From an uncultured Clostridia bacterium (lineage in GTDB: Bacteria; Bacillota; Clostridia; Christensenellales; Borkfalkiaceae), in NCBI GenBank assembly GCA_947175515.1, contig CAMWNA010000006.1, forward strand, positions 1 to 40,508: a DNA stretch of 40,508 nucleotides. Direction: 5' to 3'. The stretch's first letter is position 1. Each line of letters opens with the position of its first letter. Of the stretch, positions 1 to 8,029 are shown one piece after another. The notes under the pieces are model-generated. The model was not told where the DNA came from, did no database searches, and saw only the letters and a program-made list of their open reading frames with translations. The position numbers and the translations under genes were made by a program.

Positions 1-76
1 GGGAAGAGAAATTCTTTTAAAGGACAAATGAAACTTTTTTAAAGAGAAAAATAATTTATCCGTCAATTAATATATT

Positions 77-2752
77 TTATGCCGCGCGCTTTTTAAAAAT
101 GCCCTTGGCTTTACTTTTCACGTTTTGCGTATTCTTATCACCGCGCGAGTTTCTGCGCCTTGTTACAAGCCGTATGCAAAGCTTATACAGCTCGCCCACG
201 GGGATAACCGAAAGCGACAGCCCGAAAATTATGAGCCAGTGCTTCCACTGCAAATTGACAAGTCCGAACGCAGGCGCAAGCGGACCTACCGCAAGCAGAA
301 CGTTTACGGCAACGCCTATCAGCACGGTTGCAAGCAAAACCTTGTTGGTGGCAATTCCGCACCTGAACACCGACTGCCGTTCCGAGCGGATATTGAACGA
401 GTGGAAAAGCTCTGCAAAGGACAGCGTAAGGAAGGTCATTGCCGTTGCAATTTCGTTGCCGAAGGCTTTCAGCGTAAGCGCGTAGACCCCGACGGTGACC
501 GCGGTCATATACAGCCCGAAAAAGGCGATAAGCGACACGGAGGACTTTGAAAACAGGCTTTTCTCCGCACGGACGGGCGGTCGCTTCATAATATCCGCGT
601 CCTCCCTTTCCATACCGAGGGCAAGCACGGGGAAGCTGTCGGTAATTAAATTCAGCCACAAAAGCTGTGTTGACAGCAGGAAGTCGTGCCGGAAGAACAC
701 GAGGGAGGCAATAAGTATTGCCAGAACCTCCGCAAGGTTGGTTGAAAGGAAAAACTGAATAGTCTTTTTTATGTTCGCGGAAATGCGCCTGCCCTCGCGC
801 ACGGCGGAAACTATAGTCGTGAAGTTATCGTCCGCGATTACCATATCGGAAGCGCTTTTCGTAACGTCCGTTCCGGCCTTGCCCATAGCTATGCCTATGT
901 CGGCGGTCTTTATGCTTGGCGCATCGTTTATTCCGTCGCCCGTCATAGCCACGACGTGTCCGCGCTTTTTAAGCGATTTGACGATTAAGTTTTTGTGCTT
1001 GGGTGAAACGCGCGCAAACACGCGGCAGCGCGAAATGGCTTCGTCGCGCTCCTTTTTGTCCATAGCGTCAAGCTCGTCGCCTGATATAACCTCGCCCATA
1101 TCTTCGGCAATGCCAAGCTTTTTGGCTATTGCAAACGCGGTGCGGACGTGGTCGCCCGTTATCATTACCGTTGCAACGCCTGCCGCTTTGCACTCTGCTA
1201 CGGCTTCCTTTACGCCCTCTTTAAGTCCGTCTATCATTCCGCAAAGTCCTAAAAAGATAAGACCTTCTTCCTTTGCCGCGCCGTCGAAGCTTCTGTATGC
1301 GAAGCCTAAAACGCGCAGCGCCTCGTCTGACATTTCACTAAGCTTTTCAAGAATTATCCGCTTATCCTCCGCCGTAATTGCCCTGACGCCCGCGGCGGTG
1401 GAAACGAACGAACAGCGTTTTAACAGGACGTCGGGCGCGCCCTTGACTAAGCTTAGCTTTTCTCCGCCGAAATCCGCTGCGACGGTCATCATCTTTCTTT
1501 CGGAGGTAAACGGAAGCTCGGCAAGCTTATTATAGCTTTGCGAATATCCGCAGCCGTCGGCGTAGACCCTGAGGGCAATTTCCGTAGGGTCGCCTATGTA
1601 CGCGCCGGACTCGCCTTTAACGGTGGTGCAAGCCGTCATACACTGCAGCATTTTGGCTTTTACGCCCGTAACGTTGCCGTCGGCAAGGTCGGAAAAATCA
1701 CCCCAGATTTTAGTAACCCTGAGCTTGTTCTGCGTAAGCGTGCCCGTTTTATCCGAGCAGATAACCGAACAGCCGCCAAGCGTTTCCACCGATTTCAGTT
1801 TTCGGATGACTACGTTCTTTTTGCTCATCTTCTGCACGCCCATAGCCATAATAATCGTAACTACGGCAGGCAGACCTTCCGGAATAGCCGCCACTGCGAT
1901 TGCGACGGAGGTCATAAAGTTTTTGAGTATGCCGTCGCTTTTGACGAATATTCCGAATATGAAAATCAACGCAGTTATGGCAAGCACTACGGCGGATATA
2001 ATTTTGCCGAGCTTGTTCAAGGACTTTTCAAGCGGAGTTGCCGCGGCTTTGGCGTCCTCAAGCATAGCGGCGATTTTGCCCATTTCAGTGCCCATTCCTA
2101 CGGCGGTGACTACTGCGGTTGCGTTGCCGCGCACGACGTAGGTTGAGCTGAAAAGTGTGTTGCTCATAGCGCCGAGCGCAACCTTGTTGCCGCGGATGGT
2201 TTCGGCATTTTTGTCAACGCTGACGCTTTCGCCCGTGAGCGCGGATTCGTCGCACTTCAAGCCGTTACATTCCAAAATGCGGCAGTCGGCAGGGATGACG
2301 TCGCCTTCCTCTAACAGCACTATATCGCCGACGGTTATCTGCGTGCTGTCAACGGAAATTTCCTTGCCGCCGCGCCGCACCTTGACTTTGCATGCGGAAA
2401 GCTTTTTCAGATTTTCTATAGCCTTGTCCGCGCGGAACTGCTGAACGGTGCCGACGACGGCGTTTAAAAGTATTATCGCCAATATTATGAAAGTATCGGT
2501 TAAGTCCTTGGAATCCTTGGAAATGAACGCTATCACCGCCGAAACAGCCGCCGCCACAATTAAAAGAAGGGTCATAAAATCTTTAAACTGCGATAAAAAC
2601 AGTTTGATTATGCCGGATTTTTTGCCGCGTTCTATTACGTTTTCGCCGTGGGTTTTAAGGCGCACCTCCGCCTCTGCGTCCGTTAGCCCTTCCGCCGTTG
2701 AGCCGAGTTTTTTAAGTGTAGTTTCCTTATCCGTAAAACAGAAATTTTGCAT
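77..2752 (-). CDS. Calcium-translocating P-type ATPase (PMCA/PacL type)
   Basis: This is an ATP-driven cation pump of the P2 class, most likely exporting Ca2+ across the cytoplasmic membrane. Visible landmarks are the N-terminal cation-ATPase domain, the actuator TGES loop near residue 174, the PEGLP metal-site motif in TM4 near residue 290, the phosphorylation motif DKTGTLT with Asp334, the hinge TGDGINDAPS, and a TM6 motif NLITDSFP typical of Ca2+ pumps. The 891-residue length is normal for bacterial Ca2+-ATPases. It starts at ATG 2752, but no good ribosome binding site is seen; the nearest purine run (AGGGACAAG) is over 20 bases upstream. The upstream gene's terminator ends about 40 bases before the start, so it is probably a single-gene unit. 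Na+ or Mn2+ transport cannot be excluded. Confidence 0.93.
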   Translation of the reverse strand: MQNFCFTDKETTLKKLGSTAEGLTDAEAEVRLKTHGENVIERGKKSGIIKLFLSQFKDFMTLLLIVAAAVSAVIAFISKDSKDLTDTFIILAIILLNAVVGTVQQFRADKAIENLKKLSACKVKVRRGGKEISVDSTQITVGDIVLLEEGDVIPADCRILECNGLKCDESALTGESVSVDKNAETIRGNKVALGAMSNTLFSSTYVVRGNATAVVTAVGMGTEMGKIAAMLEDAKAAATPLEKSLNKLGKIISAVVLAITALIFIFGIFVKSDGILKNFMTSVAIAVAAIPEGLPAVVTIIMAMGVQKMSKKNVVIRKLKSVETLGGCSVICSDKTGTLTQNKLRVTKIWGDFSDLADGNVTGVKAKMLQCMTACTTVKGESGAYIGDPTEIALRVYADGCGYSQSYNKLAELPFTSERKMMTVAADFGGEKLSLVKGAPDVLLKRCSFVSTAAGVRAITAEDKRIILEKLSEMSDEALRVLGFAYRSFDGAAKEEGLIFLGLCGMIDGLKEGVKEAVAECKAAGVATVMITGDHVRTAFAIAKKLGIAEDMGEVISGDELDAMDKKERDEAISRCRVFARVSPKHKNLIVKSLKKRGHVVAMTGDGINDAPSIKTADIGIAMGKAGTDVTKSASDMVIADDNFTTIVSAVREGRRISANIKKTIQFFLSTNLAEVLAILIASLVFFRHDFLLSTQLLWLNLITDSFPVLALGMEREDADIMKRPPVRAEKSLFSKSSVSLIAFFGLYMTAVTVGVYALTLKAFGNEIATAMTFLTLSFAELFHSFNIRSERQSVFRCGIATNKVLLATVLIGVAVNVLLAVGPLAPAFGLVNLQWKHWLIIFGLSLSVIPVGELYKLCIRLVTRRRNSRGDKNTQNVKSKAKGIFKKRAA

Positions 2753-2791
2753 ACACTATTTGTATTCAACTTGTCCCTGTTTTATGAAAAG

Positions 2792-2825
2792 AAAAAGCGG
2801 CGCAAAAATTTCCGCACCGCTTTTT
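2792..2825 (-). terminator. Intrinsic terminator after the SGNH lipoprotein gene
   Basis: A 9-bp stem (AAAAAGCGG paired with CCGCTTTTT) is followed on the minus strand by TTTTTCTTTT. It sits 27 bases after the stop of the SGNH esterase gene and separates it from the calcium pump. Confidence 0.8.
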
Positions 2826-2851
2826 AAATATTCAGTTATAAGTTTTTCGGT

Positions 2852-4771
2852 TTAAGCCCCAATCGCGTCGCCCGTAATTTCAAACTGAACGTTTGTAAAT
2901 TCTGCAACCAACCCTCTGTTCGCAAACAAGCACAAGTACATATAGTCGTTATCGATAACGCCCAATTTAACGTCAAGATATTCTTGCGTGTAGCTGTTCG
3001 TGCCGTCACTGAAAGTAGCCGTTATTTTCTGTCCGAGCCTTGTTATAGATACGGTGTATTCGTTTGTGGTGTTAACCGTAGTCGACTTGCCTTCGTTGGT
3101 AAGCTTGGTTTCTTCACGTTTGAATATCGCGTTCGTGCCAAGTGCGCCCGCCGCAACAAAGTTACCGTTAACAACCAAATCCTTGCCGATATTCATATAC
3201 ATATCGTCGCGAATCATCATTCCGAAACCAGATTGCGCGTCAGCTCCCGTAACGTTGGTCAACTTGATTTTTGCGCTTGCTGTAAAGTTTTTATTTGCTT
3301 CTATCTGCACGAACGCAGTACCGAAACCGTCGCCGGCACTTTCAAATTTGCCGTTTGTGTTGCCGCCGTTACCTACGGTGAATTTATCGTTTGCATTATC
3401 ATAAGAAATAGTAAAGTTACCGACTTTGCCGTTGCCGCCGAGATTACCGAAAGCAGATTTATACCACGTAGCGGCAGTCGCCGTTTGAGTCGTTCCTATA
3501 GACGTTCCAAGTACCGGCGCCTCATAATCCGGATTAACGTAATCTTCCCTTATTGCATCTTTATAATCAACTTCAAAAGTCGGAGCAACTGCATTCGTAA
3601 TGACGTTAGCTTTAAGAGGACAGTCTGTAGATAAAAGCGCTTTTGCAAGCTCGTAGCTGACCTTCTTTGCTCCGTATTTGTTGATATGCGTCGCATCAGT
3701 TCCATTCGGTGTTTCGTTAGGTTTTTCGCCCACGTACGATGAGTGAGTATGATAATATACAGCTTTTGCGTTATCCGCCATATAATACGCTTTGGTTATC
3801 GCAGTCAAATCTATTACCGTGGTATCAGTAGCTTCGCCCAAAGTTCTTATCGCCTGCGCATAGTCGCCGTTATCAGTAATATGCACTTTATCTTTGGTGT
3901 AGTTACCCTTTTCGTCATATCTTACTATGGGCGTACAGAGAATGGGGGTTGCGCCCTTGTCTTTTGCAAGCTTAACGTAGTTTTCATACAGCGTATACTG
4001 GAACGAAGGTCCGTTCGTCTTGCTTTCGTCAGTGTATGATTTTGTGGGATTAGTATAACGGGCAGCGTCGTCGCTCTTTTCATCGTTATGTCCAAAGCCT
4101 ATTATAAGGTAATCGCCTGCCGTTATGCTGTTTTTAAGAGTGGTGTAATTGCTTTCGCCCAAAAAGTCCAAAGAACTTCTTCCTGAACGGGCAAGGTTTA
4201 CAATCTGATTTTGGTCGCAGTTAAGATAATTATATAACTGAGTGCCGTAGCCGTAACGGGGCAGATAAACGTTATCGATGCCTGCGGTCGTCAATGAATA
4301 ATCGCAAACCGTACTGTCGCCGACAAGATATACCTTACCGGTAAGCTTAACGGACGTATCGGTATCACCCGTCGAAGGCGGAGTTTGGCCTTTTACCGTA
4401 TACGTTACCGAATTGGAAGCGTTGCTTGCGGTGTATTTTTCATCCGTGCTTACGGCTTTTACGGTAAAAGTATATTCACCGGCTTCCGTCTTATTTATCG
4501 TATAGGACAAAGCCGTCTGCGCGGTTGAAACCGTCGTAGTTCCTTCGTAAACGTCATAACCGGTAGCGTTATCGACCGCCGACCAGCTTATAACGTTTTC
4601 CGTAAGCGTAATCTGCGGTGCGGAAAGCTGAACGGGTTGCGTAGGTGTAGGCGGTTCGTTGTTATTGTTGTTATTGTTTTCATTATTATTATCTACTGAA
4701 ACGCAACCGGCGGCAACCGAAACTGCCATTGCAGACGCTAAAAGCAGTGAAACAAGACTTCTCTTTTTCAT
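2852..4771 (-). CDS. Secreted lipoprotein SGNH hydrolase, CE12-like, with FN3 and C-terminal beta-sandwich module
   Basis: This is a surface-anchored carbohydrate or pectin acetylesterase candidate. The signal peptide ends in a lipobox with Cys23 (VAAGC), followed by an Asn/Pro/Thr linker. Residues about 49-128 look like a fibronectin type III domain. The SGNH hydrolase follows, with block I GDSTV (about 151), block III GHND (about 227) and the catalytic pair in DATH (Asp about 360, His about 363). The GDST/GHND combination matches rhamnogalacturonan acetylesterases (CE12). Residues about 430-635 form a LamG-like beta-sandwich of the kind attached to pectin-active enzymes, possibly glycan-binding. 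ATG 4771 is preceded by AAGGAG at good spacing. It has its own promoter and terminator, so it is monocistronic. The exact ester substrate is inferred. Confidence 0.85.
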   Translation of the reverse strand: MKKRSLVSLLLASAMAVSVAAGCVSVDNNNENNNNNNNEPPTPTQPVQLSAPQITLTENVISWSAVDNATGYDVYEGTTTVSTAQTALSYTINKTEAGEYTFTVKAVSTDEKYTASNASNSVTYTVKGQTPPSTGDTDTSVKLTGKVYLVGDSTVCDYSLTTAGIDNVYLPRYGYGTQLYNYLNCDQNQIVNLARSGRSSLDFLGESNYTTLKNSITAGDYLIIGFGHNDEKSDDAARYTNPTKSYTDESKTNGPSFQYTLYENYVKLAKDKGATPILCTPIVRYDEKGNYTKDKVHITDNGDYAQAIRTLGEATDTTVIDLTAITKAYYMADNAKAVYYHTHSSYVGEKPNETPNGTDATHINKYGAKKVSYELAKALLSTDCPLKANVITNAVAPTFEVDYKDAIREDYVNPDYEAPVLGTSIGTTQTATAATWYKSAFGNLGGNGKVGNFTISYDNANDKFTVGNGGNTNGKFESAGDGFGTAFVQIEANKNFTASAKIKLTNVTGADAQSGFGMMIRDDMYMNIGKDLVVNGNFVAAGALGTNAIFKREETKLTNEGKSTTVNTTNEYTVSITRLGQKITATFSDGTNSYTQEYLDVKLGVIDNDYMYLCLFANRGLVAEFTNVQFEITGDAIGA

Positions 4772-4811
4772 AAATCTTTCTCCTTAAAATTTATAAATTA
4801 TTATATGTTAA

Positions 4812-4840
4812 ATTGTATCATATTTTGTTCGTTTTGTCAA
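4812..4840 (-). promoter_or_regulatory. Sigma-A promoter of the SGNH lipoprotein gene
   Basis: The -35 is TTGACA (4835-4840) and the -10 is TACAAT (4812-4817), with a 17-base spacer and a TGN extended -10. It lies about 40 bases upstream of the start codon. Confidence 0.8.
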
Positions 4841-4853
4841 CGTTTGCCGCAAT

Positions 4854-4885
4854 AAAAAAGCTCCGCCGCTAATCTTCGGGGGAGC
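4854..4885 (-). terminator. Terminator of the iscS-iscU-ttcA operon, overlapping the last stop codon
   Basis: On the minus strand GCTCC-C-CCG pairs with CGG-C-GGAGC around an 8-base loop and is followed by six T. The stop codon of the TtcA-like gene lies inside the loop, so the left arm of the stem is coding sequence. Confidence 0.75.
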
Positions 4886-5714
4886 CGTTGAATTTTTCCA
4901 TAAAAAACGTTTTACCATTCTTTTTATAACCGACAAGCGTATCAAGCTGTACGTTATGTATGCTTTTGAAAACGCTGCTTTCAACGTCGGGATTTTTCTC
5001 CTTGACGCGGCGGATAATTTCCTTTACCTCCTGACGGGCGGAATAGCCTTGCTCGCCAAGCGCGAGTCCTTCCGTCTTTTTACACGCGCAAGCTATGAAC
5101 TGCAATCCGTTATATTTCTGCCAGTGTATAATATCGCCTTCCTCAATGCAATACATCGGGCGGATAAGCTGCATGTTGCCGAAGTTGCTACTTCTAAGCT
5201 TGGGCAGCATGCCCTGAATTTGTCCGCCGTACAGCATACCCATAAGCGTGGTTTCGATAACGTCGCTTTTATGGTGACCGAGCGCTATTTTGTTGCAGCC
5301 CAGCTCCTCCGCACGCGCGTACAGAAAGCCGCGCCTCATTCTTGCGCAGAGATAGCACGGCGAATTGCCGCCGATTTCCTCGGTGACCTCGAAAATATCC
5401 GAGTTATAGGTCTTTAACGGAATTTCCAGAAGTTCGGCGTTTTTCGCAATGATTTCCGCATTTTCCGCATTGTATCCCGGGTTCATCGAAATGAATTCCA
5501 GACTGAACGGAATTTCGCTGTGGCGTTTAAGCTCCTGCATAAGCTTTGCTAAAAGGAAGCTGTCCTTGCCGCCCGAAACGCACACGGCGATTTTATCGTT
5601 CGGGGAAATCAGGTCGTAGATTTTCACCGCCTCCAAAAAGCGCGACCATACGGGCTTGCGGAATTTGGTTATTATCGAGCGTTCGACGCTCTTAACGTAG
5701 GATAGCTCTTTCAC
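4869..5714 (-). CDS. ttcA: TtcA-like tRNA 2-thiocytidine biosynthesis protein (PP-loop ATPase)
   Basis: This is a cytoplasmic tRNA thiolase that adenylates cytidine 32 and inserts sulfur using an Fe-S cluster. The PP-loop is SGGKDS at residues 47-52. Cluster cysteines are C120 and C123 in the CYLC motif, plus C209/C211 in CACKK, matching the two-plus-one pattern of TtcA (E. coli C122, C125, C213). The HHKSDVIET segment is also typical. The start is GTG 5714, two bases after the iscU stop codon, with no strong ribosome binding site of its own; this suggests translational coupling. Its place as third gene after the cysteine desulfurase and scaffold fits its need for sulfur and Fe-S clusters. 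Related PP-loop thiolases with other tRNA targets are possible. Confidence 0.85.
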   Translation of the reverse strand: MKELSYVKSVERSIITKFRKPVWSRFLEAVKIYDLISPNDKIAVCVSGGKDSFLLAKLMQELKRHSEIPFSLEFISMNPGYNAENAEIIAKNAELLEIPLKTYNSDIFEVTEEIGGNSPCYLCARMRRGFLYARAEELGCNKIALGHHKSDVIETTLMGMLYGGQIQGMLPKLRSSNFGNMQLIRPMYCIEEGDIIHWQKYNGLQFIACACKKTEGLALGEQGYSARQEVKEIIRRVKEKNPDVESSVFKSIHNVQLDTLVGYKKNGKTFFMEKFNGSPED

Positions 5715-5716
5715 TT

Positions 5717-6160
5717 TTAATCTTCGTTGAAGCTGTGTTCTTCTTCCTCGTCGTGGGGGTCGGGGAAGTCTGCTTTATTATATGCGATGCCGTTTTTATC
5801 GTAATAGTTTTTAATTGCCGCGCGGATAGCTTCTTCCGCAAGCACCGAACAGTGCATTTTGTGCGCGGGCAGTCCGTCCAAGGCTTCGGCAACGGCTTTG
5901 TTGGTTAAAGCCAGCGCTTCGGAAAGGGGCTTGCCTTTAATAAGCTCGGTTGCCATAGACGACGAAGCAATTGCGCTGCCGCAGCCGAACGTGTTGAATT
6001 TTACGTCGGTTATAATATCGTTTTCGATTTTTAAGTAAATTTTCATTATATCGCCGCACTTGGCGTTGCCTACTTCGCCTATTCCGTCCGCGTCCTCTAT
6101 TTTGCCGACGTTGCGCGGATTGGTGAAATGGTCCATAACTTTTTCGCTGTATAATGCCAT
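5717..6160 (-). CDS. iscU: IscU/NifU-type Fe-S cluster assembly scaffold
   Basis: This is the cytoplasmic scaffold on which [2Fe-2S] and [4Fe-4S] clusters are built from IscS-derived sulfur. The three ligand cysteines are present: C35 in NAKCGD (with the conserved D37), C60 in FGCGSAIA and C104 in HCSVLAEEAI. It is 147 residues, slightly longer than E. coli IscU because of an acidic C-terminal tail rich in Asp, Glu and His. ATG 6160 has an AAGGAG site. It lies 20 bases after iscS and directly before the ttcA-like gene. The LAEEAI segment makes it IscU-like rather than the Firmicutes SufU type, which has a Zn-site insertion that is not seen here. Confidence 0.93.
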   Translation of the reverse strand: MALYSEKVMDHFTNPRNVGKIEDADGIGEVGNAKCGDIMKIYLKIENDIITDVKFNTFGCGSAIASSSMATELIKGKPLSEALALTNKAVAEALDGLPAHKMHCSVLAEEAIRAAIKNYYDKNGIAYNKADFPDPHDEEEEHSFNED

Positions 6161-6180
6161 ATTAAAATTTTCTCCTTAAT

Positions 6181-7371
6181 TCAGATTAAATGGGGGCGTT
6201 CGCCCTTTTCAAGCTCTTCCCATACGGGCGACATATTCCTTAAATAAGCCACTACTTCGGGCACGGCTTTTAAAATCGTTTTAACGTCTTGCTCCGTATT
6301 GCTTTCCGAAAGGCTCAGCCTGAGCGAGCCGTGCGCGACCTCGTGCGGTAGCCCCAAAGCGAGAAGAACGTGCGAAGGGTCCAACGAGCCCGAAGTACAG
6401 GCTGAACCGGACGACGCGCAGATTCCGCGTGCGTCAAGGAGCAATAAGAGCCCCTCGCCCTCGATACCTTCAAAGCACATATTTACGTTCGCGGGCAGGC
6501 GGTTTTTCCTGTCGCCGTTTAATTTGCTGTGGGGAATTTTCAAAAGCCCGTCTATAAGCTCGTCACGAAGCTTTATAAGCTTATTCGCGTTTGCCGACAT
6601 ATTATCGCACGCTTCTTTAAGCGCCGCCGCCATTGACGCGACGCCTGCTATATTTTCCGTGCCGGCGCGTTTGTTCCGCTCCTGTGCGCCGCCTTCGATA
6701 AATGTGTTTAGCGGAATGCCGCGCCTGCAATACAGTGCGCCCACACCCTTTGCTCCGTGGAACTTGTGCGCTGAAATTGAAAGCATATCGACGTTATCCG
6801 CCTGCACGTCGACCGGAATATGTCCGACGGCTTGTACCGCGTCCGTGTGAAAGGTGACGCCGGCTTTTTTGCAGACCGCGCCAATTTCGCGGACGGGTAA
6901 AACCGTTCCCACTTCGTTATTGGCGTACATAACTGTGACGAGGGCGGTATCGGGGCGGATAGCCGCCGCAACCTCCTCCGCAGTAATCAGTCCGTCGCTA
7001 TGCACGGGTAAATACGTTACCTCGTACCCCTCTTTTTCAAGCTTTTTTAAAGTATGCAAAACCGCGTGGTGTTCAAAAGCGGTTGAAACTATATGTTTTT
7101 TACCCTTGCGTGCGCCGTTTGCCGCCGCCGAGCGGATAGCCTGATTATCGGCTTCACTTCCGCCTGAGGTGAAATAAATTTCACGCGCTTCGCAGTTTAA
7201 GCATTTTGCAATATCCGCACGCGCCTTATCCAAGGCTTCCTTGGCGACTTGTCCGACGGTATGCAAGGACGAAGGGTTGCCGTATACTTCCTTTAAGTAC
7301 GGAGTCATTGCCTTAATTGCCGTATCGCTCATAGCGGTCGTTGCCGCGTTGTCAACGTAAATGGTTTTCAC
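6181..7371 (-). CDS. iscS: Cysteine desulfurase IscS/NifS
   Basis: This PLP-dependent enzyme converts L-cysteine to alanine and a persulfide that feeds IscU and tRNA thiolation. Key residues are the PLP-Schiff-base lysine K203 in SAHKFHG, the PLP-contacting HTDAVQ segment, and the persulfide cysteine C325 in SSGSACTSGS on the long mobile loop of class I (IscS/NifS) enzymes. The 396-residue length is normal. The start is GTG 7371 with an AGGA site upstream. It is first in an operon with iscU and the ttcA-like gene, driven by the promoter at 7403-7431, which carries two operator-like dyads. Whether to call it iscS or nifS is convention; no nif genes are present. Confidence 0.94.
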   Translation of the reverse strand: MKTIYVDNAATTAMSDTAIKAMTPYLKEVYGNPSSLHTVGQVAKEALDKARADIAKCLNCEAREIYFTSGGSEADNQAIRSAAANGARKGKKHIVSTAFEHHAVLHTLKKLEKEGYEVTYLPVHSDGLITAEEVAAAIRPDTALVTVMYANNEVGTVLPVREIGAVCKKAGVTFHTDAVQAVGHIPVDVQADNVDMLSISAHKFHGAKGVGALYCRRGIPLNTFIEGGAQERNKRAGTENIAGVASMAAALKEACDNMSANANKLIKLRDELIDGLLKIPHSKLNGDRKNRLPANVNMCFEGIEGEGLLLLLDARGICASSGSACTSGSLDPSHVLLALGLPHEVAHGSLRLSLSESNTEQDVKTILKAVPEVVAYLRNMSPVWEELEKGERPHLI

Positions 7372-7376
7372 TTTCT

Positions 7377-7401
7377 AATTCCTATTGTTTTAGTATGAAT
7401 T
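7377..7401. promoter_or_regulatory. Operator-like dyad 2, between the iscS -10 and start codon
   Basis: AATTCCTA (7377-7384), nine bases, then TATGAATT (7394-7401): an inverted repeat with one mismatch. The half-sites and spacing are identical to the dyad upstream of nadA. It overlaps the iscS ribosome binding site region. Binding by the adjacent Rrf2/IscR protein is inferred. Confidence 0.6.
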
Positions 7402-7402
7402 A

Positions 7403-7431
7403 ATTATAATTTTTAATTCCTACTTTGTCAA
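7403..7431 (-). promoter_or_regulatory. Sigma-A promoter of the iscS-iscU-ttcA operon
   Basis: The -35 is TTGACA (7426-7431) and the -10 is TATAAT (7403-7408), both perfect consensus, with a 17-base spacer. The -35 lies inside operator dyad 1, so a bound regulator would block RNA polymerase. Confidence 0.88.
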
Positions 7432-7439
7432 TAGGAATT
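7415..7439. promoter_or_regulatory. Operator-like dyad 1, over the iscS -35
   Basis: AATTCCTA (7415-7422), nine bases, then TAGGAATT (7432-7439): a perfect inverted repeat. It covers the -35 hexamer. Its centre lies 38 bases from the centre of dyad 2. It is the likely binding site of the Rrf2/IscR protein encoded just upstream. Confidence 0.65.
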
Positions 7440-7452
7440 AACACATGTTTTT

Positions 7453-7845
7453 CTATTTCAATAAATCTTTTAAGGTTTTCGAGGTTAAGAAATTCATTAT
7501 AACCTCGTCAAGCTCCTTAAAGAGCGGAAGGGTCTGGCAAGTGCCTGCGTTTTCACAGCCGCTTATAAGGCAGCTTACGGGGGCAAGCGAGCCTTCGCCC
7601 GATAAAAGTATTTCGGCTACGGTGTATTCTTCGGCTTTACGCGCAAGCCTATATCCGCCGCTTTTGCCGCGCGCGCTGACGACAAGCCCTGCCGCGGAAA
7701 GCTGAGCTGCGGAAGCTTCAAGATACTTTAAAGACTCCTTCTGCCGCTCGGCAATATCGTTCAAAGACACGAAGCCCTCTCCCTCCTGCCGTGCAAGCTC
7801 AATCATTATTTTAAGGGCGTTTCTGCCCTTGGTGGTTATCATCAT
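7453..7845 (-). CDS. iscR: Rrf2-family Fe-S regulator, IscR-like
   Basis: This transcription factor probably senses Fe-S cluster status and controls the iscS operon. The winged helix occupies the N-terminal 65 residues (MITTKGRNAL at the start, GKSGGYRLAR in the wing). Three cysteines C91, C96 and C102 (counted from the second ATG) match the [2Fe-2S]-binding cysteines of IscR (E. coli C92, C98, C104), with one residue less in the first gap. The reading frame extends to a GTG at 7860, but an AAGGAG site lies at 7852-7857, inside that extension, so the true start is ATG 7845 (spacing 6) or ATG 7842 (spacing 9). Firmicutes also have CymR-type Rrf2 regulators of sulfur metabolism; the cysteines favour IscR. 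Confidence 0.9.
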   Translation of the reverse strand: MMITTKGRNALKIMIELARQEGEGFVSLNDIAERQKESLKYLEASAAQLSAAGLVVSARGKSGGYRLARKAEEYTVAEILLSGEGSLAPVSCLISGCENAGTCQTLPLFKELDEVIMNFLTSKTLKDLLK

Positions 7846-7860
7846 AAACAGCTCCTTCAC

Positions 7861-7894
7861 GAATTTTTATTGCTATTATGCGCAAATAAAATTC
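7861..7894. promoter_or_regulatory. Imperfect dyad upstream of iscR
   Basis: GAATTTTTATTGC faces GCAAATAAAATTC across eight bases, an imperfect inverted repeat ending one base before the GTG extension of iscR. It does not match the AATTCCTA half-site of the iscS and nadA dyads. It could be an operator or an mRNA structure. No convincing promoter for iscR was seen between 7861 and 8029, so read-through from nadA is possible. Confidence 0.3.
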
Positions 7895-8029
7895 TGTGAT
7901 TTTCAGGGGCGCCGCCCGTCGCGCCGCGATAATTTAAGGGCAAACGATAATATTTACGGCACTTAGCCCTGCCGAAGGCACATTGATATAAATGGGTTAA
8001 ACGCGCCACACGCCGTTAGGTATCGGGAA

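Noticed and set aside
771-2146. Long plus-strand open frames opposite the P-type ATPase gene
   Set aside because: They are antisense shadows of a strongly supported gene; no ribosome binding sites or family motifs.
2753-2791. Promoter for the P-type ATPase gene between the terminator and the ATG
   Set aside because: TACAAA lies close to the start codon but has no matching -35; not enough to annotate.
7900-8029. GC-rich stretch between nadA and iscR as a terminator or small RNA
   Set aside because: Only short stems (such as TGCC-TTC-GGCA and GGCGC/GCGCC) without a T-run; no clear promoter. It may simply be a spacer.
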